Below are positions 17,909 to 26,586 of a stretch of DNA of 64,000 nt, piece by piece. The notes below the pieces were generated by a model. That model saw only the letters and a list, made by a program, of their open reading frames with translations. It made no database searches and had not been told where the DNA came from. Each line of letters begins with the position of its first letter. The stretch's first letter is position 1. Location: contig NZ_CP133078.1 in the NCBI RefSeq assembly GCF_030908465.1, positions 1,674,001 through 1,738,000 of the forward strand. The letters run 5' to 3'. A program made the position numbers and the translations under genes. Source of the stretch: Anaerotignum sp. MB30-C6 (GTDB lineage Bacteria; Bacillota; Clostridia; Lachnospirales; Anaerotignaceae).

Positions 17909-19530
17909 CCCTCAATTGTAACGCCTGTATAGTAGTGTTTCAATATTTCGTCGTATGTATAACCTAACCTTGCCATGGCTTGTGCCCCATTTTGGCTTAA
18001 GCCTACGCCATGACCTCGGCCAACGCCCTCAATCACAAAACGATCATCCTCTACCGTACTAATATTTACGGAGTATATTTCATAATCTCCCGCTTTTCTT
18101 TCACTTGCTTTTTTTGAACTGCTACCAGTCTCCCCTGGAATAGATAGCACCTTCCCGTTCATAGAAGATAACGTTCCTTCTGTTTTTGCTACAATTCCAT
18201 TTTTTGCAGCGGAAGCAGTGAGACTATCACTTGCGGTAGACGCTTGGACATTACTTTGGTTCTCGTCATAGTCACCGTTATAGACACCAATTTCTCCCCC
18301 TTTACCGTTTATGGTAAACATCTTACCTGGTAAACTTCCGCTAGGTGCCCCTGAAAAATAGGTTCTTATGCTCTCCTTCGTTAAGGTTTTTACACCCTTT
18401 GAGCCTACAATCTCCATTTCTTGCACTCTGCCACCTGTGGACAGCTTTGTAATTACTATGTCCTCTGCACGACCGATATTTTCCCCCTTCCCAGAAAGTA
18501 ACCTATCTAAGTCATCAAGGGTTAATGTAACCGTCCATGTGTTATTCTTATCTTCAGCAATTTCAGGGACAGCTCGCAAGTATGGTATCTCATAAAACCA
18601 AACATTTTCGCTATTTTCTGTGTATCCTCCTGTGGAGGCAGAAAACACTGCTTCTATAGGTTTGCCATTATAGCAAACAACCTCACCCTCTGTTGCATCA
18701 ACTGCCTCAGAAGTTCTTGCTGCTTCCCCGCTATACCCTTTATATACCTGACAATTTGTACCATCACATAGCTGATAACCAAAGCTGGTATGAGCGCTAA
18801 GTTTCGTCATGGCATAGGTTCTGGCGGCAATGGTTTGGGCTTTTAAAGCCTCTATTTCATAGGATTGTGGCATTTCAGAAGGTACAACGCCATACAAATA
18901 ATCTTCCAAGCTAACAACATTAACAGCGGTCATTACCCCCGCATTTATGGCAAAGGTAAGCATTCCCCTATATTTTTTCCCGTTAATTGTAAAAGTATCA
19001 TCCTTTTCTGTTCCCATAAACACGGCATTTGATTCCTTAGGAATCAAAAGAGACTCCTTGCTGCCATCCAACCGTACCCCAAGGAAATTCCTTACGGAAG
19101 ATGCACTACATCGGCTGGCGGACTCCACTTCTGAAACAGAGCTGTTCACAACATAAACTGTCCAATTACCATTACCCAGATAGGTTTGATATGCACGAAA
19201 ACCTAAGCGGTTCATGTTACTTGCCAAATCCGAAGCTTCCTCCTGATTCATTTCCTCATCAACGGAAATATAATCCCCTGTACTTAAAGACACAGAAAAT
19301 CCCGACCCCGAGGAAAAAGTACCGTCTTCATGGAAATCCCCATTTTTTTCCGTTCCAATTTCTATTGTATCCCCATCCAATGTGGCTGAGGTTTTATTTT
19401 TACAAACACTTTCCAATCCTACACGAACCGTTTCTGGAACGTCGTACGCTAAGGCTGACTGAGGCGTTACAGAAATCATCAAACCCAAAGAAAGAGCTAT
19501 CGAAATTAGTCTTCTTATATTTTTCTTCAT
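17905..19530 (-). CDS. SpoIID/LytB domain protein (secreted peptidoglycan-active)
   Basis: A 541-aa exported protein. A signal peptide (MKKNIRRLISIALSLGLMIS, cleavage after ALA) is followed by an SPOR-like segment (about 65-130) and the SpoIID core. The core shows GVVPSEMPQSYEIEALKAQ with AARTYAM, and the C-terminal GRGHGVGLSQNGAQAMA. SpoIID cleaves glycan strands stripped of stem peptides during engulfment; LytB relatives modify amidases. The length exceeds SpoIID itself (about 340 aa), so a vegetative or spore-associated paralogue is likely. The start at 19530 has GGAGG 5 nt upstream. An in-frame start 11 codons earlier lacks one. Confidence 0.9.
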   Translation of the reverse strand: MKKNIRRLISIALSLGLMISVTPQSALAYDVPETVRVGLESVCKNKTSATLDGDTIEIGTEKNGDFHEDGTFSSGSGFSVSLSTGDYISVDEEMNQEEASDLASNMNRLGFRAYQTYLGNGNWTVYVVNSSVSEVESASRCSASSVRNFLGVRLDGSKESLLIPKESNAVFMGTEKDDTFTINGKKYRGMLTFAINAGVMTAVNVVSLEDYLYGVVPSEMPQSYEIEALKAQTIAARTYAMTKLSAHTSFGYQLCDGTNCQVYKGYSGEAARTSEAVDATEGEVVCYNGKPIEAVFSASTGGYTENSENVWFYEIPYLRAVPEIAEDKNNTWTVTLTLDDLDRLLSGKGENIGRAEDIVITKLSTGGRVQEMEIVGSKGVKTLTKESIRTYFSGAPSGSLPGKMFTINGKGGEIGVYNGDYDENQSNVQASTASDSLTASAAKNGIVAKTEGTLSSMNGKVLSIPGETGSSSKKASERKAGDYEIYSVNISTVEDDRFVIEGVGRGHGVGLSQNGAQAMARLGYTYDEILKHYYTGVTIEG

Positions 19531-19568
19531 AATATCCTCCTGATGTTCACCAGTTCTATCCATTTTTA

Positions 19569-19593
19569 TTTGGTATACTTTAAGTATACCAAA
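19569..19593. repeat. Perfect 12-bp inverted repeat upstream of the SpoIID-like gene
   Basis: Arms TTTGGTATACTT and AAGTATACCAAA are separated by one base, 39 bp before the start codon. TATACT inside it could serve as a -10 box. It has no T tract, so it is more likely an operator than a terminator. Confidence 0.6.
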
Positions 19594-19892
19594 GTATTGT
19601 TGAATTCGATAGATATTTTCTGGGAAAAAATTAGTTTTAATATTTGCAAAAAATCATATTTGAGAGGATTTTTTATTACGATTATAGCTTTAGTATGGAT
19701 GAAACAGTGATTTTTGAACCTTCTGCGGTTTGTAGCCAGATAGGATAGTACGAGAAAATGACTGCTTATTCCTTAAGCAACCTGTTCATATGAAGATTGA
19801 GAGTAACTGATAGGAGAAAGCTAAGAAGTGCCTTGATTTCGTTTGAATTTGGACTTTATAAGCTTTTTTTGGCTGGTAAATAAGTTCACATT
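19594..19892. other. Intergenic, nothing recognised
   Basis: There is no open frame with a ribosome site and no RNA family was recognised between the palindrome and the blaR-side terminator. Confidence 0.5.
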
Positions 19893-19926
19893 AAAAAAAG
19901 ATCCTTGTATTAAAGATCTTTTTTTA
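19893..19926 (-). terminator. Terminator of the BlaI/BlaR operon
   Basis: Complementary AAAAAAAGATC and GATCTTTTTTT flank an 11-nt loop; T tracts occur on both strands. Confidence 0.7.
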
Positions 19927-19935
19927 TAAAGTCAT

Positions 19936-21201
19936 TTATTGTCTTGCAGTCCAGCCTCTATAATAGCCATAGTACTTACCATTTTGAACTTTCATTTCAG
20001 TTAAAGATAGTGTACCTTTATATGTATACCCGCTATCAGTGAACTTAACTACGATTGTATCGGGTGATCTATATGTAGTAATATGCTCATAATCATCAAT
20101 ATAAATATCCCTAGCGGCTCTTGTAACCACACTTTTATCGGTATATGTAGCTAACTCTGACTCGTTCATTGTAACAAAAACTTCTTCATATACTTGATAC
20201 CCACCAACCTCTTCCACAACTTCTAAGTCGCTAACATAATTGCCATCAAACCTATTATCTGTTGTTGCAAAAACAGTTGCAACACTTGCCGGAATCGAGA
20301 AAGATAACACTAGTGCAAATACTGACATTTTTTTGAAGCTCATAATAGCCACGATCCTTTCTTTGATTGAATTTTTAGCAAAACCATTATAAACAACAGA
20401 GTCCCTGTATTGCATCTGGGAAGCTTTCAATAAATTCAATGCATAGGACTCTCTTTGTTCCCCGCCAAGTAATTCTAAAGCATGTCTATCACAAGAAATT
20501 TCCATATCTCTATTAATGTATTTGAATAAAATCCAAGCACATGGGTTAAACCAACATGAGCTTAGTAGAACAGCCAATACTAACTTGATTAATGCATGTC
20601 GGTATTTAATGTGCATAAACTCATGTAGCATTATTTGTTTTGCATTTACTTCATTACTCACATTAAATTCTGTTGGTAGTAAAACCCCTGGCTTTATGCA
20701 ACCATATGCCAATGGTACATCTATTTCTTTAGAAACTTTAAATTCTATGTTCATTCGCAAATTATGTTTTTTTAACCAATGCTCGATTTTTTCTACTTCT
20801 GCACCGTCACAAACTACAGAATTTCTTATTAGCCTCATCCCAATTAGGTAACTCATTATAAAATAGTTCCCAACAATAATAAAACCGATTACCCAAATGA
20901 CAAATAAAATTTCCATAATAAAATCTAATTCTACATAACGACTGAACAATTGCAAAATTTGTCGTCCGTTGTACTGCAAAGTTATTATTTCATTTGCAAA
21001 AAAATAATCTCTAAATTTAAAAATGATATTGTATACACACCAGTTAGAGGTTACATTAAATGGTATTATCATTCTTACTGTTGCTAGCCCCCATAACAGG
21101 CCATAGACGCTATGAGGAATTTTATTGATTGTTACTTTACGAATCAAAAGTGTAACTATAATAATTGCTGCCGCTGAAGCATTCATATATAAATAGTTCA
21201 C
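19936..21201 (-). CDS. BlaR1/MecR1-like M56 family metallopeptidase
   Basis: A 421-aa membrane protein. Four hydrophobic segments flank a zinc-protease domain with LHEFMHIKYRH (HExxH, about 192-202) and the downstream DMEISCDRHAL. Past a last TM segment (about 295-315) is a short extracytoplasmic tail of about 100 residues that is not a penicillin-binding domain. It is therefore an M56 sensor-protease of unknown signal, not a proven beta-lactam sensor. The start is a GTG at 21199-21201 with GAGGTGAG upstream. It follows the BlaI-type repressor by 11 nt; by analogy it should trigger cleavage of that repressor. Confidence 0.9.
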   Translation of the reverse strand: MNYLYMNASAAAIIIVTLLIRKVTINKIPHSVYGLLWGLATVRMIIPFNVTSNWCVYNIIFKFRDYFFANEIITLQYNGRQILQLFSRYVELDFIMEILFVIWVIGFIIVGNYFIMSYLIGMRLIRNSVVCDGAEVEKIEHWLKKHNLRMNIEFKVSKEIDVPLAYGCIKPGVLLPTEFNVSNEVNAKQIMLHEFMHIKYRHALIKLVLAVLLSSCWFNPCAWILFKYINRDMEISCDRHALELLGGEQRESYALNLLKASQMQYRDSVVYNGFAKNSIKERIVAIMSFKKMSVFALVLSFSIPASVATVFATTDNRFDGNYVSDLEVVEEVGGYQVYEEVFVTMNESELATYTDKSVVTRAARDIYIDDYEHITTYRSPDTIVVKFTDSGYTYKGTLSLTEMKVQNGKYYGYYRGWTARQ

Positions 21202-21212
21202 CGGAACTCACC

Positions 21213-21593
21213 TCATTTTAATTTGTCTATGATGTCCCGTAATTCTTTGACGTCTTCCTTCGTTAATTCCCCACTATCTGTAAAAGCAGATAACATATTC
21301 GTAAAAGAACCATTAAAATATGACTTTAAAAAATTTTTACTGGCCTTCATTTTATAGGCTTCCCCTTCGACAATGGGATAATAGTGATTGGTAATACCAA
21401 TTTTTTCATGTTCCACAAGTTTCTTTTCCTCTAATCTTACTAAAAATGTGGACACCGTCCGCACGTTCCATTCGATTCCATCTTTTTCTTTAATAATCTT
21501 ACAAACTTCTTTTACTGTCATTTTAGTATCTGATTCCAGTAAAACATTTAAGACTTTTTGTTCTGAACTTGAAGCAAGTCTTCCTGTATTCAT
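21213..21593 (-). CDS. BlaI/MecI/CopY-family transcriptional repressor
   Basis: A 126-aa winged-helix repressor. The N-terminal HTH (about 10-75: EQKVLNVLLESDTKMTVKEV, WNVRTVSTFLVRLEEKKLV) is followed by a C-terminal dimerisation part where BlaR-type proteases normally cut. GGAG precedes the ATG. It is the first gene of a two-gene operon with the M56 protease. The promoter just upstream contains TACA/TGTA half-sites, as expected for autoregulation. Confidence 0.93.
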   Translation of the reverse strand: MNTGRLASSSEQKVLNVLLESDTKMTVKEVCKIIKEKDGIEWNVRTVSTFLVRLEEKKLVEHEKIGITNHYYPIVEGEAYKMKASKNFLKSYFNGSFTNMLSAFTDSGELTKEDVKELRDIIDKLK

Positions 21594-21613
21594 TATGCTC
21601 CACTCCTTATTAT

Positions 21614-21668
21614 ATTACAAACATACTCGGTACTTCTGTATTGTAGATTATATTAACTAATTTGTCAA
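21614..21668 (-). promoter_or_regulatory. Promoter and candidate BlaI operator
   Basis: TTGACA (21663-21668), a 17-nt spacer and TACAAT (21640-21645) on the minus strand form a near-consensus promoter. An imperfect dyad of TACAAACATAC (plus strand, 21616-21626) and GTATTGTA (21638-21645) overlaps the -10 box and start region; BlaI/MecI operators are built from TACA/TGTA halves. Confidence 0.7.
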
Positions 21669-22424
21669 TATTTGCAATCTAATTTTAATGTATTTTTTTC
21701 CAATCCCCTAAGTCTATTTCATGTGATATTAGATATACCTTCAAAAAAGGTCAATGTTAGAGACAATAAATTTCTATCATCTCTTTTTTTGATCATTATC
21801 TATCCATAATCTTTTGTTGCTTGGTTCTAAACACTTTTAAATATGTGTTACATTTGTAGTATGTATGGTGTTGGGGTCTTTGTCAACAAAAACTGTTAAA
21901 ATAAGCTCTAAAATATGCTTTTTTTTAAAACTGCCAATGCTCTTGTATCTCTATTCATAGATAGGCACTTATTCAGGTGGTTTAAAGTATTAAGTTGGCT
22001 TTTCTTTTTCAAAGTCCCCTTATCATTCTTGCTATGTGGTACTAAGGGTATTTTCTGTAAGATTACTACTTTTTGCCCTTCTTTCATCTGCTTATATAAA
22101 TTTGTTTTAATAAGAAACATCCATTGTTCTTTATCTATTGCACTTTTCCCTTCCAAGGTCTAAAAATTTCTTTTTGCTTCATTTTTCACCAGCATTGTTT
22201 CCCATATTATACCATTTTTCTTTTAGCTATGCCAATGTTTTTTTAATTCAAGCATTAAGTTTAATTCGCTAAGAAGAATAACAGGAGATTCCTCAAATAA
22301 TTCCCTATAACAACTAATCATAGAAAGCTAATTTACAGAAATTATTTCAACTCCCTCATTATAGGGAATTTATGTAGCGGCAAAGGCAGCGAAACTATGT
22401 CTTTGCCTTTCCACTTTTTAAGGA
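21669..22424. other. Intergenic, no supported gene
   Basis: Two mutually overlapping antisense frames of about 82 codons (21908-22163) exist. Neither has a ribosome site and the minus-strand one would start with TTG. A hairpin GGCAAAG/CTTTGCC at about 22379-22408 lies after the 50-aa gene but lacks a good T tract on the minus strand. Confidence 0.45.
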
Positions 22425-22577
22425 TTACCCTTTATCAGCACCTGGTTTGTGACGGTTACCCGATTGTTTTTTGTTATTCCGTCCTTCTCCATCAAGGGCG
22501 CTTTCAGCCATAGTTGGTCCCCCATTTGCCTTTTGTTTGCGAACCTCTTTTGGGTCAAGCTGGCTATCTTTTGCCAT
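22425..22577 (-). CDS. Small basic hydrophilic protein, 50 aa
   Basis: The product starts MAKDSQLDPKEVRKQ and ends SGNRHKPGADKG. It is highly charged, rich in Lys, Gly, Asn and Asp, with no Cys, Trp or hydrophobic core, so probably disordered. GAGGTGAT lies about 5 nt before the ATG, a strong ribosome site, which is the main support. No family was recognised. The composition is reminiscent of small spore-core or nucleic-acid-binding proteins, but that is speculation. It stands alone, over 400 bp from the next gene on each side. Confidence 0.65.
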   Translation of the reverse strand: MAKDSQLDPKEVRKQKANGGPTMAESALDGEGRNNKKQSGNRHKPGADKG

Positions 22578-22977
22578 AAATATCACCTCATGTCAAGTAT
22601 TTGCAAAAGATAAATTCATATGCATTGAACTCATAAATAAAGTTTGATAAATCCCTTACGGTAAAGCTTTCACTTCATTTTTGAAGAACATTTCTAATTT
22701 TAAGCCGTTTAAAACTTTCCACAGATAGTCGTTATGATAAAGCATATGTCAGGTTTCTATCCGCTGATTAGCCTATATAAAATTTCATGTCATGAATGGA
22801 TACAATATGGCCAAAATCGCCCAGATTTTTGGAAATGATTCACCTACATTTTTTTCATAAAGACTAGCCATAGCCATTTACCCATATTAACAATGGACTA
22901 TTTTTGCAAACTAAACAGAATAATCTTTTTCTTTCACTGTTCTCTTTAACCAAACAAATAGCCTTAGTATCTTAACA
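22578..22977. other. Intergenic, nothing recognised
   Basis: There are no supported open frames. The 12-mer CAGATAGTCGTT at about 22723 recurs in the terminator stem near 23001, probably by chance. Confidence 0.45.
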
Positions 22978-23011
22978 CAAAAAAACGACTATCCATTTAA
23001 CAGATAGTCGT
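22978..23011 (-). terminator. Terminator of the CoA-disulfide reductase fusion gene
   Basis: Minus-strand ACGACTATC and GATAGTCGT form a perfect 9-bp stem with a 9-nt loop followed by seven T. Confidence 0.9.
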
Positions 23012-23038
23012 TGTCCAGCTTATATTATTCGTTGCTTT

Positions 23039-25534
23039 TTAGATAAATAAGTTTACGTTAGATTCCTCTGCATCTCCAAGGTAGGATGCTACACCTGCGT
23101 ATTCCACCCCATCAAGAAGTTCATCTTTTGTAATCCCCATAATATCCATGGACATGGTGCAGGCAACGAGACGTATTCCTTTCTTCATAGCATGTTGCAT
23201 CAGTGTCTCAAGGGAGTCCATATTTTTATTTTTCATAACTTTCTTCATCATTGCGGTTCCCATTCCACCCATATGCATCTTAGAAAGCTTCAGTTTTTTA
23301 CTGCCTCGTGGCATCATAGTCCCAAACATTCTATCCATAAAAGGCTTTTTCACAGAGAGTCTGTCTGTTTTTCTTAAGGCATTTAACCCCCAGAAAGTAA
23401 AGAACATGGTAACAGGCCTACCCATAGAAGCAGCGCCGTTAGCAATAATAAAGGAAGCAAGGACTTTATCCAAATCACCGCTGAATACAATAATGGTTTT
23501 ACCTTGTGCTGTATCAATTACTTTATCCTTATTTTCCGTATTACTAGTTCCCGTACCCTTTTTAATGAACACAATGTTTTCCTTGTTCTGACGTTCTGTT
23601 TTCACAAGGGTATTTCCTGTTCTACGGCACCAAGAAGAAATATCTGAAGCAAAGCCCATATCCGTAGCGGAGACTTTCAAAACTTCATTCTCCTCCATAT
23701 CAGAAATGGCTTCATGTACCTTCATAATAGGCCCGGGGCACTGCAAGCCGCAACAATCAATGACCTTCATTTCTTTATCAGAAACTCGCTCAAGTTCCTC
23801 TTCTTTTTCTGCTGTTGGCTCCGACTTCTCTGCTGCACTCACTTGAAAACCGTTTTTCTCATAGTGCATGGATTTATAAAAAGATGTTCCAGCCGATAAA
23901 ACTGCTACTTTTTCAAAGCCGTTTTGACGTAAAATTCTAGCTGCGTTATAGGAACGTACGCCAATGGTACAGTATATAATTATTTGCTTGTTTTTATCCA
24001 GCTCTGTGAATCTTTTATGCAACTGCCCTAATGGGATATGGTAGGAGCCTGGAATTGCAAATACCATACGTTCCATCTCTTCTGTAACATCCAAAATGGT
24101 ATACTTATTTTTCTTTTTGTCATCTGCCAATAAAGCATCTACCTCGGACCAATCCATAAAGCTTACCAGCCCACTTAAAATATTTTCTGCCACGAAGCCC
24201 AACATATTCACTGGATCTTTTGCTGATGAGAATGGCGGTGCATAAGCAAGTTCCAGTTCTCCTAAATCATAGATCGTTCCATTTAACCGCATGGTTGTTG
24301 CAAGGGTATCAATTCGTTTATCAACTCCATCTTGACCAACAATCTGACCACCAAGGATTTTTCCCTCTTTATCAAATAACATTTTCAGGGTAAGAGGTGT
24401 TGCCCCTGGATAATAACCAGCATGGGATTTTTGTGTAATCAGCGCTACAAAATAGTCCTGATTTTTGGTTTTACCCATAGCAATTAATTGCTTTTCATTT
24501 AGTCCAACACTGGCAACATCCAAATCGAACACTTTCGCAACAGCGGTTCCCAAGGTTCCCTTATATTTTTTCTTATCCCCTACAATGTTATCCGCTAAGA
24601 TACGTGCTTGTTTGTTAGCAGGGCCAGCAAGAGGGATCATGGTTTTTTCTTTTGTTATATAATGGTCAACCTCAATTACGTCACCTACGGCATAAATTTC
24701 AGGTGCAGAGGTTTCCAAGTATTCGTTTACAATGACGCCGCCTTTTTTATTCAAGGAAAGGCCAGCATCTTTGGCAAGTTCACTATTAGGACGTACACCG
24801 ATGGATAGAATCACCATATCCGCATCTACAAATGCACCACTAGCCAGTTCAATTCTTGTGGAGCTACCCTTTCGATGGAATTCTTTTACACCATCGCCTA
24901 AAATTAAGTTAACCTGATTCATGTTCATATTTTCATGAACCAAGTTTGCCATTTCTAGATCTACGGGAGCCATAACCTGATTCTGCATTTCAATTACGGA
25001 AACATCTAAGCCCTCGGCATGAAGGTTCTCTGCCATTTCAAGGCCAATGAAGCCACCACCAATGACCGCCGCCTTTTTTGGTTTTTTCTCTTTGATATAT
25101 GCTTTAATTTGATCTGTATCGGGTACTGTCCATAAAGTGAAAATATTGTCTGTGTCAATTCCGGGAATTGGAGGCTTTATAGGAGAAGATCCTGTTGCCA
25201 AAACCAAGTTATCATAAGTTTCTTCATATTCTTCGCCAGTTTTTATGTTTTTTATTAAAACTTTCTTCTCTTTTGGAAGAATTTTTGTCACTTCACTTGC
25301 TACACGCACATCAACATTGTATTTACTGCCCATTTGCTGTGGTGTTTGTAACAATAGGGCATCCCTGCTTTTGATTACATCTCCTATATAATAAGGCAAT
25401 CCGCAGTTTGCGTAGGAAATATAATCGCCTCTTTCCAACATAATGATTTGCATTGACTCATCTCTTCTACGAAGTCTTGCAGCTGTAGTAGCACCTCCGG
25501 CAACTCCGCCGATAATAACTGTCTTTTTAGCCAT
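23039..25534 (-). CDS. CoA-disulfide reductase-like flavoprotein fused to rhodanese, TusA and DsrE domains
   Basis: An 831-aa four-part sulfur-redox protein. Residues 1-450 are a pyridine-nucleotide disulfide oxidoreductase with FAD motif IIGGVAGGATTAARLRR and redox Cys44 in SYANCGLPYYIGD, as in CoA-disulfide reductases. Residues about 465-560 are rhodanese (YCTIGVRSYNAARIL, sulfur-carrying Cys). About 590-665 is TusA/SirA (DCCGLQCPGPIMK). About 690-831 is DsrE/DsrF-like. Such fusions occur in anaerobes and are thought to handle polysulfide, persulfide or CoA-persulfide; the exact substrate here is inferred. The start at 25534 has AAGGAG 8 nt upstream. A separate CoA-binding protein lies just upstream. 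Confidence 0.92.
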   Translation of the reverse strand: MAKKTVIIGGVAGGATTAARLRRRDESMQIIMLERGDYISYANCGLPYYIGDVIKSRDALLLQTPQQMGSKYNVDVRVASEVTKILPKEKKVLIKNIKTGEEYEETYDNLVLATGSSPIKPPIPGIDTDNIFTLWTVPDTDQIKAYIKEKKPKKAAVIGGGFIGLEMAENLHAEGLDVSVIEMQNQVMAPVDLEMANLVHENMNMNQVNLILGDGVKEFHRKGSSTRIELASGAFVDADMVILSIGVRPNSELAKDAGLSLNKKGGVIVNEYLETSAPEIYAVGDVIEVDHYITKEKTMIPLAGPANKQARILADNIVGDKKKYKGTLGTAVAKVFDLDVASVGLNEKQLIAMGKTKNQDYFVALITQKSHAGYYPGATPLTLKMLFDKEGKILGGQIVGQDGVDKRIDTLATTMRLNGTIYDLGELELAYAPPFSSAKDPVNMLGFVAENILSGLVSFMDWSEVDALLADDKKKNKYTILDVTEEMERMVFAIPGSYHIPLGQLHKRFTELDKNKQIIIYCTIGVRSYNAARILRQNGFEKVAVLSAGTSFYKSMHYEKNGFQVSAAEKSEPTAEKEEELERVSDKEMKVIDCCGLQCPGPIMKVHEAISDMEENEVLKVSATDMGFASDISSWCRRTGNTLVKTERQNKENIVFIKKGTGTSNTENKDKVIDTAQGKTIIVFSGDLDKVLASFIIANGAASMGRPVTMFFTFWGLNALRKTDRLSVKKPFMDRMFGTMMPRGSKKLKLSKMHMGGMGTAMMKKVMKNKNMDSLETLMQHAMKKGIRLVACTMSMDIMGITKDELLDGVEYAGVASYLGDAEESNVNLFI

Positions 25535-25631
25535 AACCAAATCTCCTTCCTGCTTTCATTGTTATTTACTTAATACTTTCATTGGCATCATTATATCAAT
25601 TCCTCACAAGCTTTGTCTGTAACCATGTCAC

Positions 25632-25661
25632 AAAAAAAGAATCATATTTTTAATATGATTC
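25632..25661 (-). terminator. Terminator of the CoA-binding protein gene
   Basis: GAATCATATT and AATATGATTC form a 10-bp stem followed by seven T on the minus strand, so the CoA-binding gene and the fusion gene are probably separate transcripts. Confidence 0.85.
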
Positions 25662-25677
25662 CCCATGCATTCCTTCT

Positions 25678-26040
25678 TTATTTTCTTTTAGAATATAAAC
25701 GTAAACCAACTAATGCACAACCTTCCAAAAATGGAGAATGGGTTTCATCTAAATAATCTAAAATTTCTTCACTCTCGGCTCCTGGCTGAATTAAAATACA
25801 TTTATAATCTTTTTTGCATTCTTTTAACAACTCTATGCCCTTTGCAGGATGGATGCACAAATCAATAACATCAATATCTTCAGGTATATCGTTAATAGAT
25901 TCCAATTCCTTTCCCACAGAATACACTTTGTAATCATGTTCCTTAAGCTCATTTTTAATTTTATGTGCATATTTTTGTTCATTTAAAGTATCGCCTACTA
26001 CTGCAAAAACTTTTTGTCCCATGATTTCTTTCAAATCCAT
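25678..26040 (-). CDS. CoA-binding domain protein (YccU-like)
   Basis: A 120-aa single-domain Rossmann protein of the CoA_binding_2 type: QKVFAVVGDTLNEQKYAHKI with the nucleotide loop at the N-terminus, DVIDLCIHPAKGIELLKEC centrally, CILIQPGAESEEILDYL, and the closing EGCALVGLRL. Family members bind CoA in crystals but their roles are unknown. A terminator separates it from the CoA-disulfide-reductase fusion downstream, yet the adjacency of two CoA/sulfur-linked genes may be functional. Confidence 0.88.
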   Translation of the reverse strand: MDLKEIMGQKVFAVVGDTLNEQKYAHKIKNELKEHDYKVYSVGKELESINDIPEDIDVIDLCIHPAKGIELLKECKKDYKCILIQPGAESEEILDYLDETHSPFLEGCALVGLRLYSKRK

Positions 26041-26395
26041 AATATCACCACTCTGTTTTATTGTTTAATCCAACGGTTACCATAGCGAAAGGACCTTTTG
26101 ACTACAATAGAATTTATGCCCCATTTTCTAATATTCATAGGGGTTTTCTTCTTCTTTTGTTCTTTGGGTTTTCCACTTTTTGTATAGTGTCAGTATAGCT
26201 TATTTTGTTGACAAGTGCAATATTCTGATTTTTTTTGTTCTTTCCCATCCATTTAACTATCATACACCTCTTTTTTCTTTTTATTCACTAACTTAAAATG
26301 TATTTTTAATATGTATTTTTGATATGTATTTTTACTACCCTTTATTCATGGTAATAAGATTTTTTAGGTATTTTAAAATGAAAAAAGAAGAAATA
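26041..26395. other. Intergenic, nothing recognised
   Basis: AT-rich sequence without supported open frames between the CoA-binding gene and the terminator near 26400. Confidence 0.45.
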
Positions 26396-26422
26396 CAAAA
26401 AAGCCCCCAAAAAAGGGGCTTG
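26396..26422 (-). terminator. Terminator downstream of the radical SAM gene
   Basis: Minus-strand AAGCCCC / GGGGGCTT with a T-rich loop is followed by a T run. It lies about 165 nt after the stop, so a shorter transcript end is possible. Confidence 0.7.
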
Positions 26423-26586
26423 GAGAATGCTCTTTATAATATTTAATATCTTTTAATCAAAGATAAATCTAAAAAGCCTCATTTTAAGAAGGTTTCGCTG
26501 TTGACATAGCAGAACTCATTTTTTTGAATAAAGCGTCTTTTTTTCTTACCCACTATCTAGCTTATCTGAATTCAAATATCCACAGA

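Noticed and set aside
21908..22163. Two overlapping antisense frames of about 82 codons
   Set aside because: Neither has a ribosome site, the minus-strand one needs TTG, and neither product has a recognisable motif; mutual mirror frames in AT-rich DNA are expected by chance.
22723..23011. Repeated 12-mer CAGATAGTCGTT near 22723 and 23001
   Set aside because: Only two copies, one of them part of a terminator stem; too short to call a repeat family.
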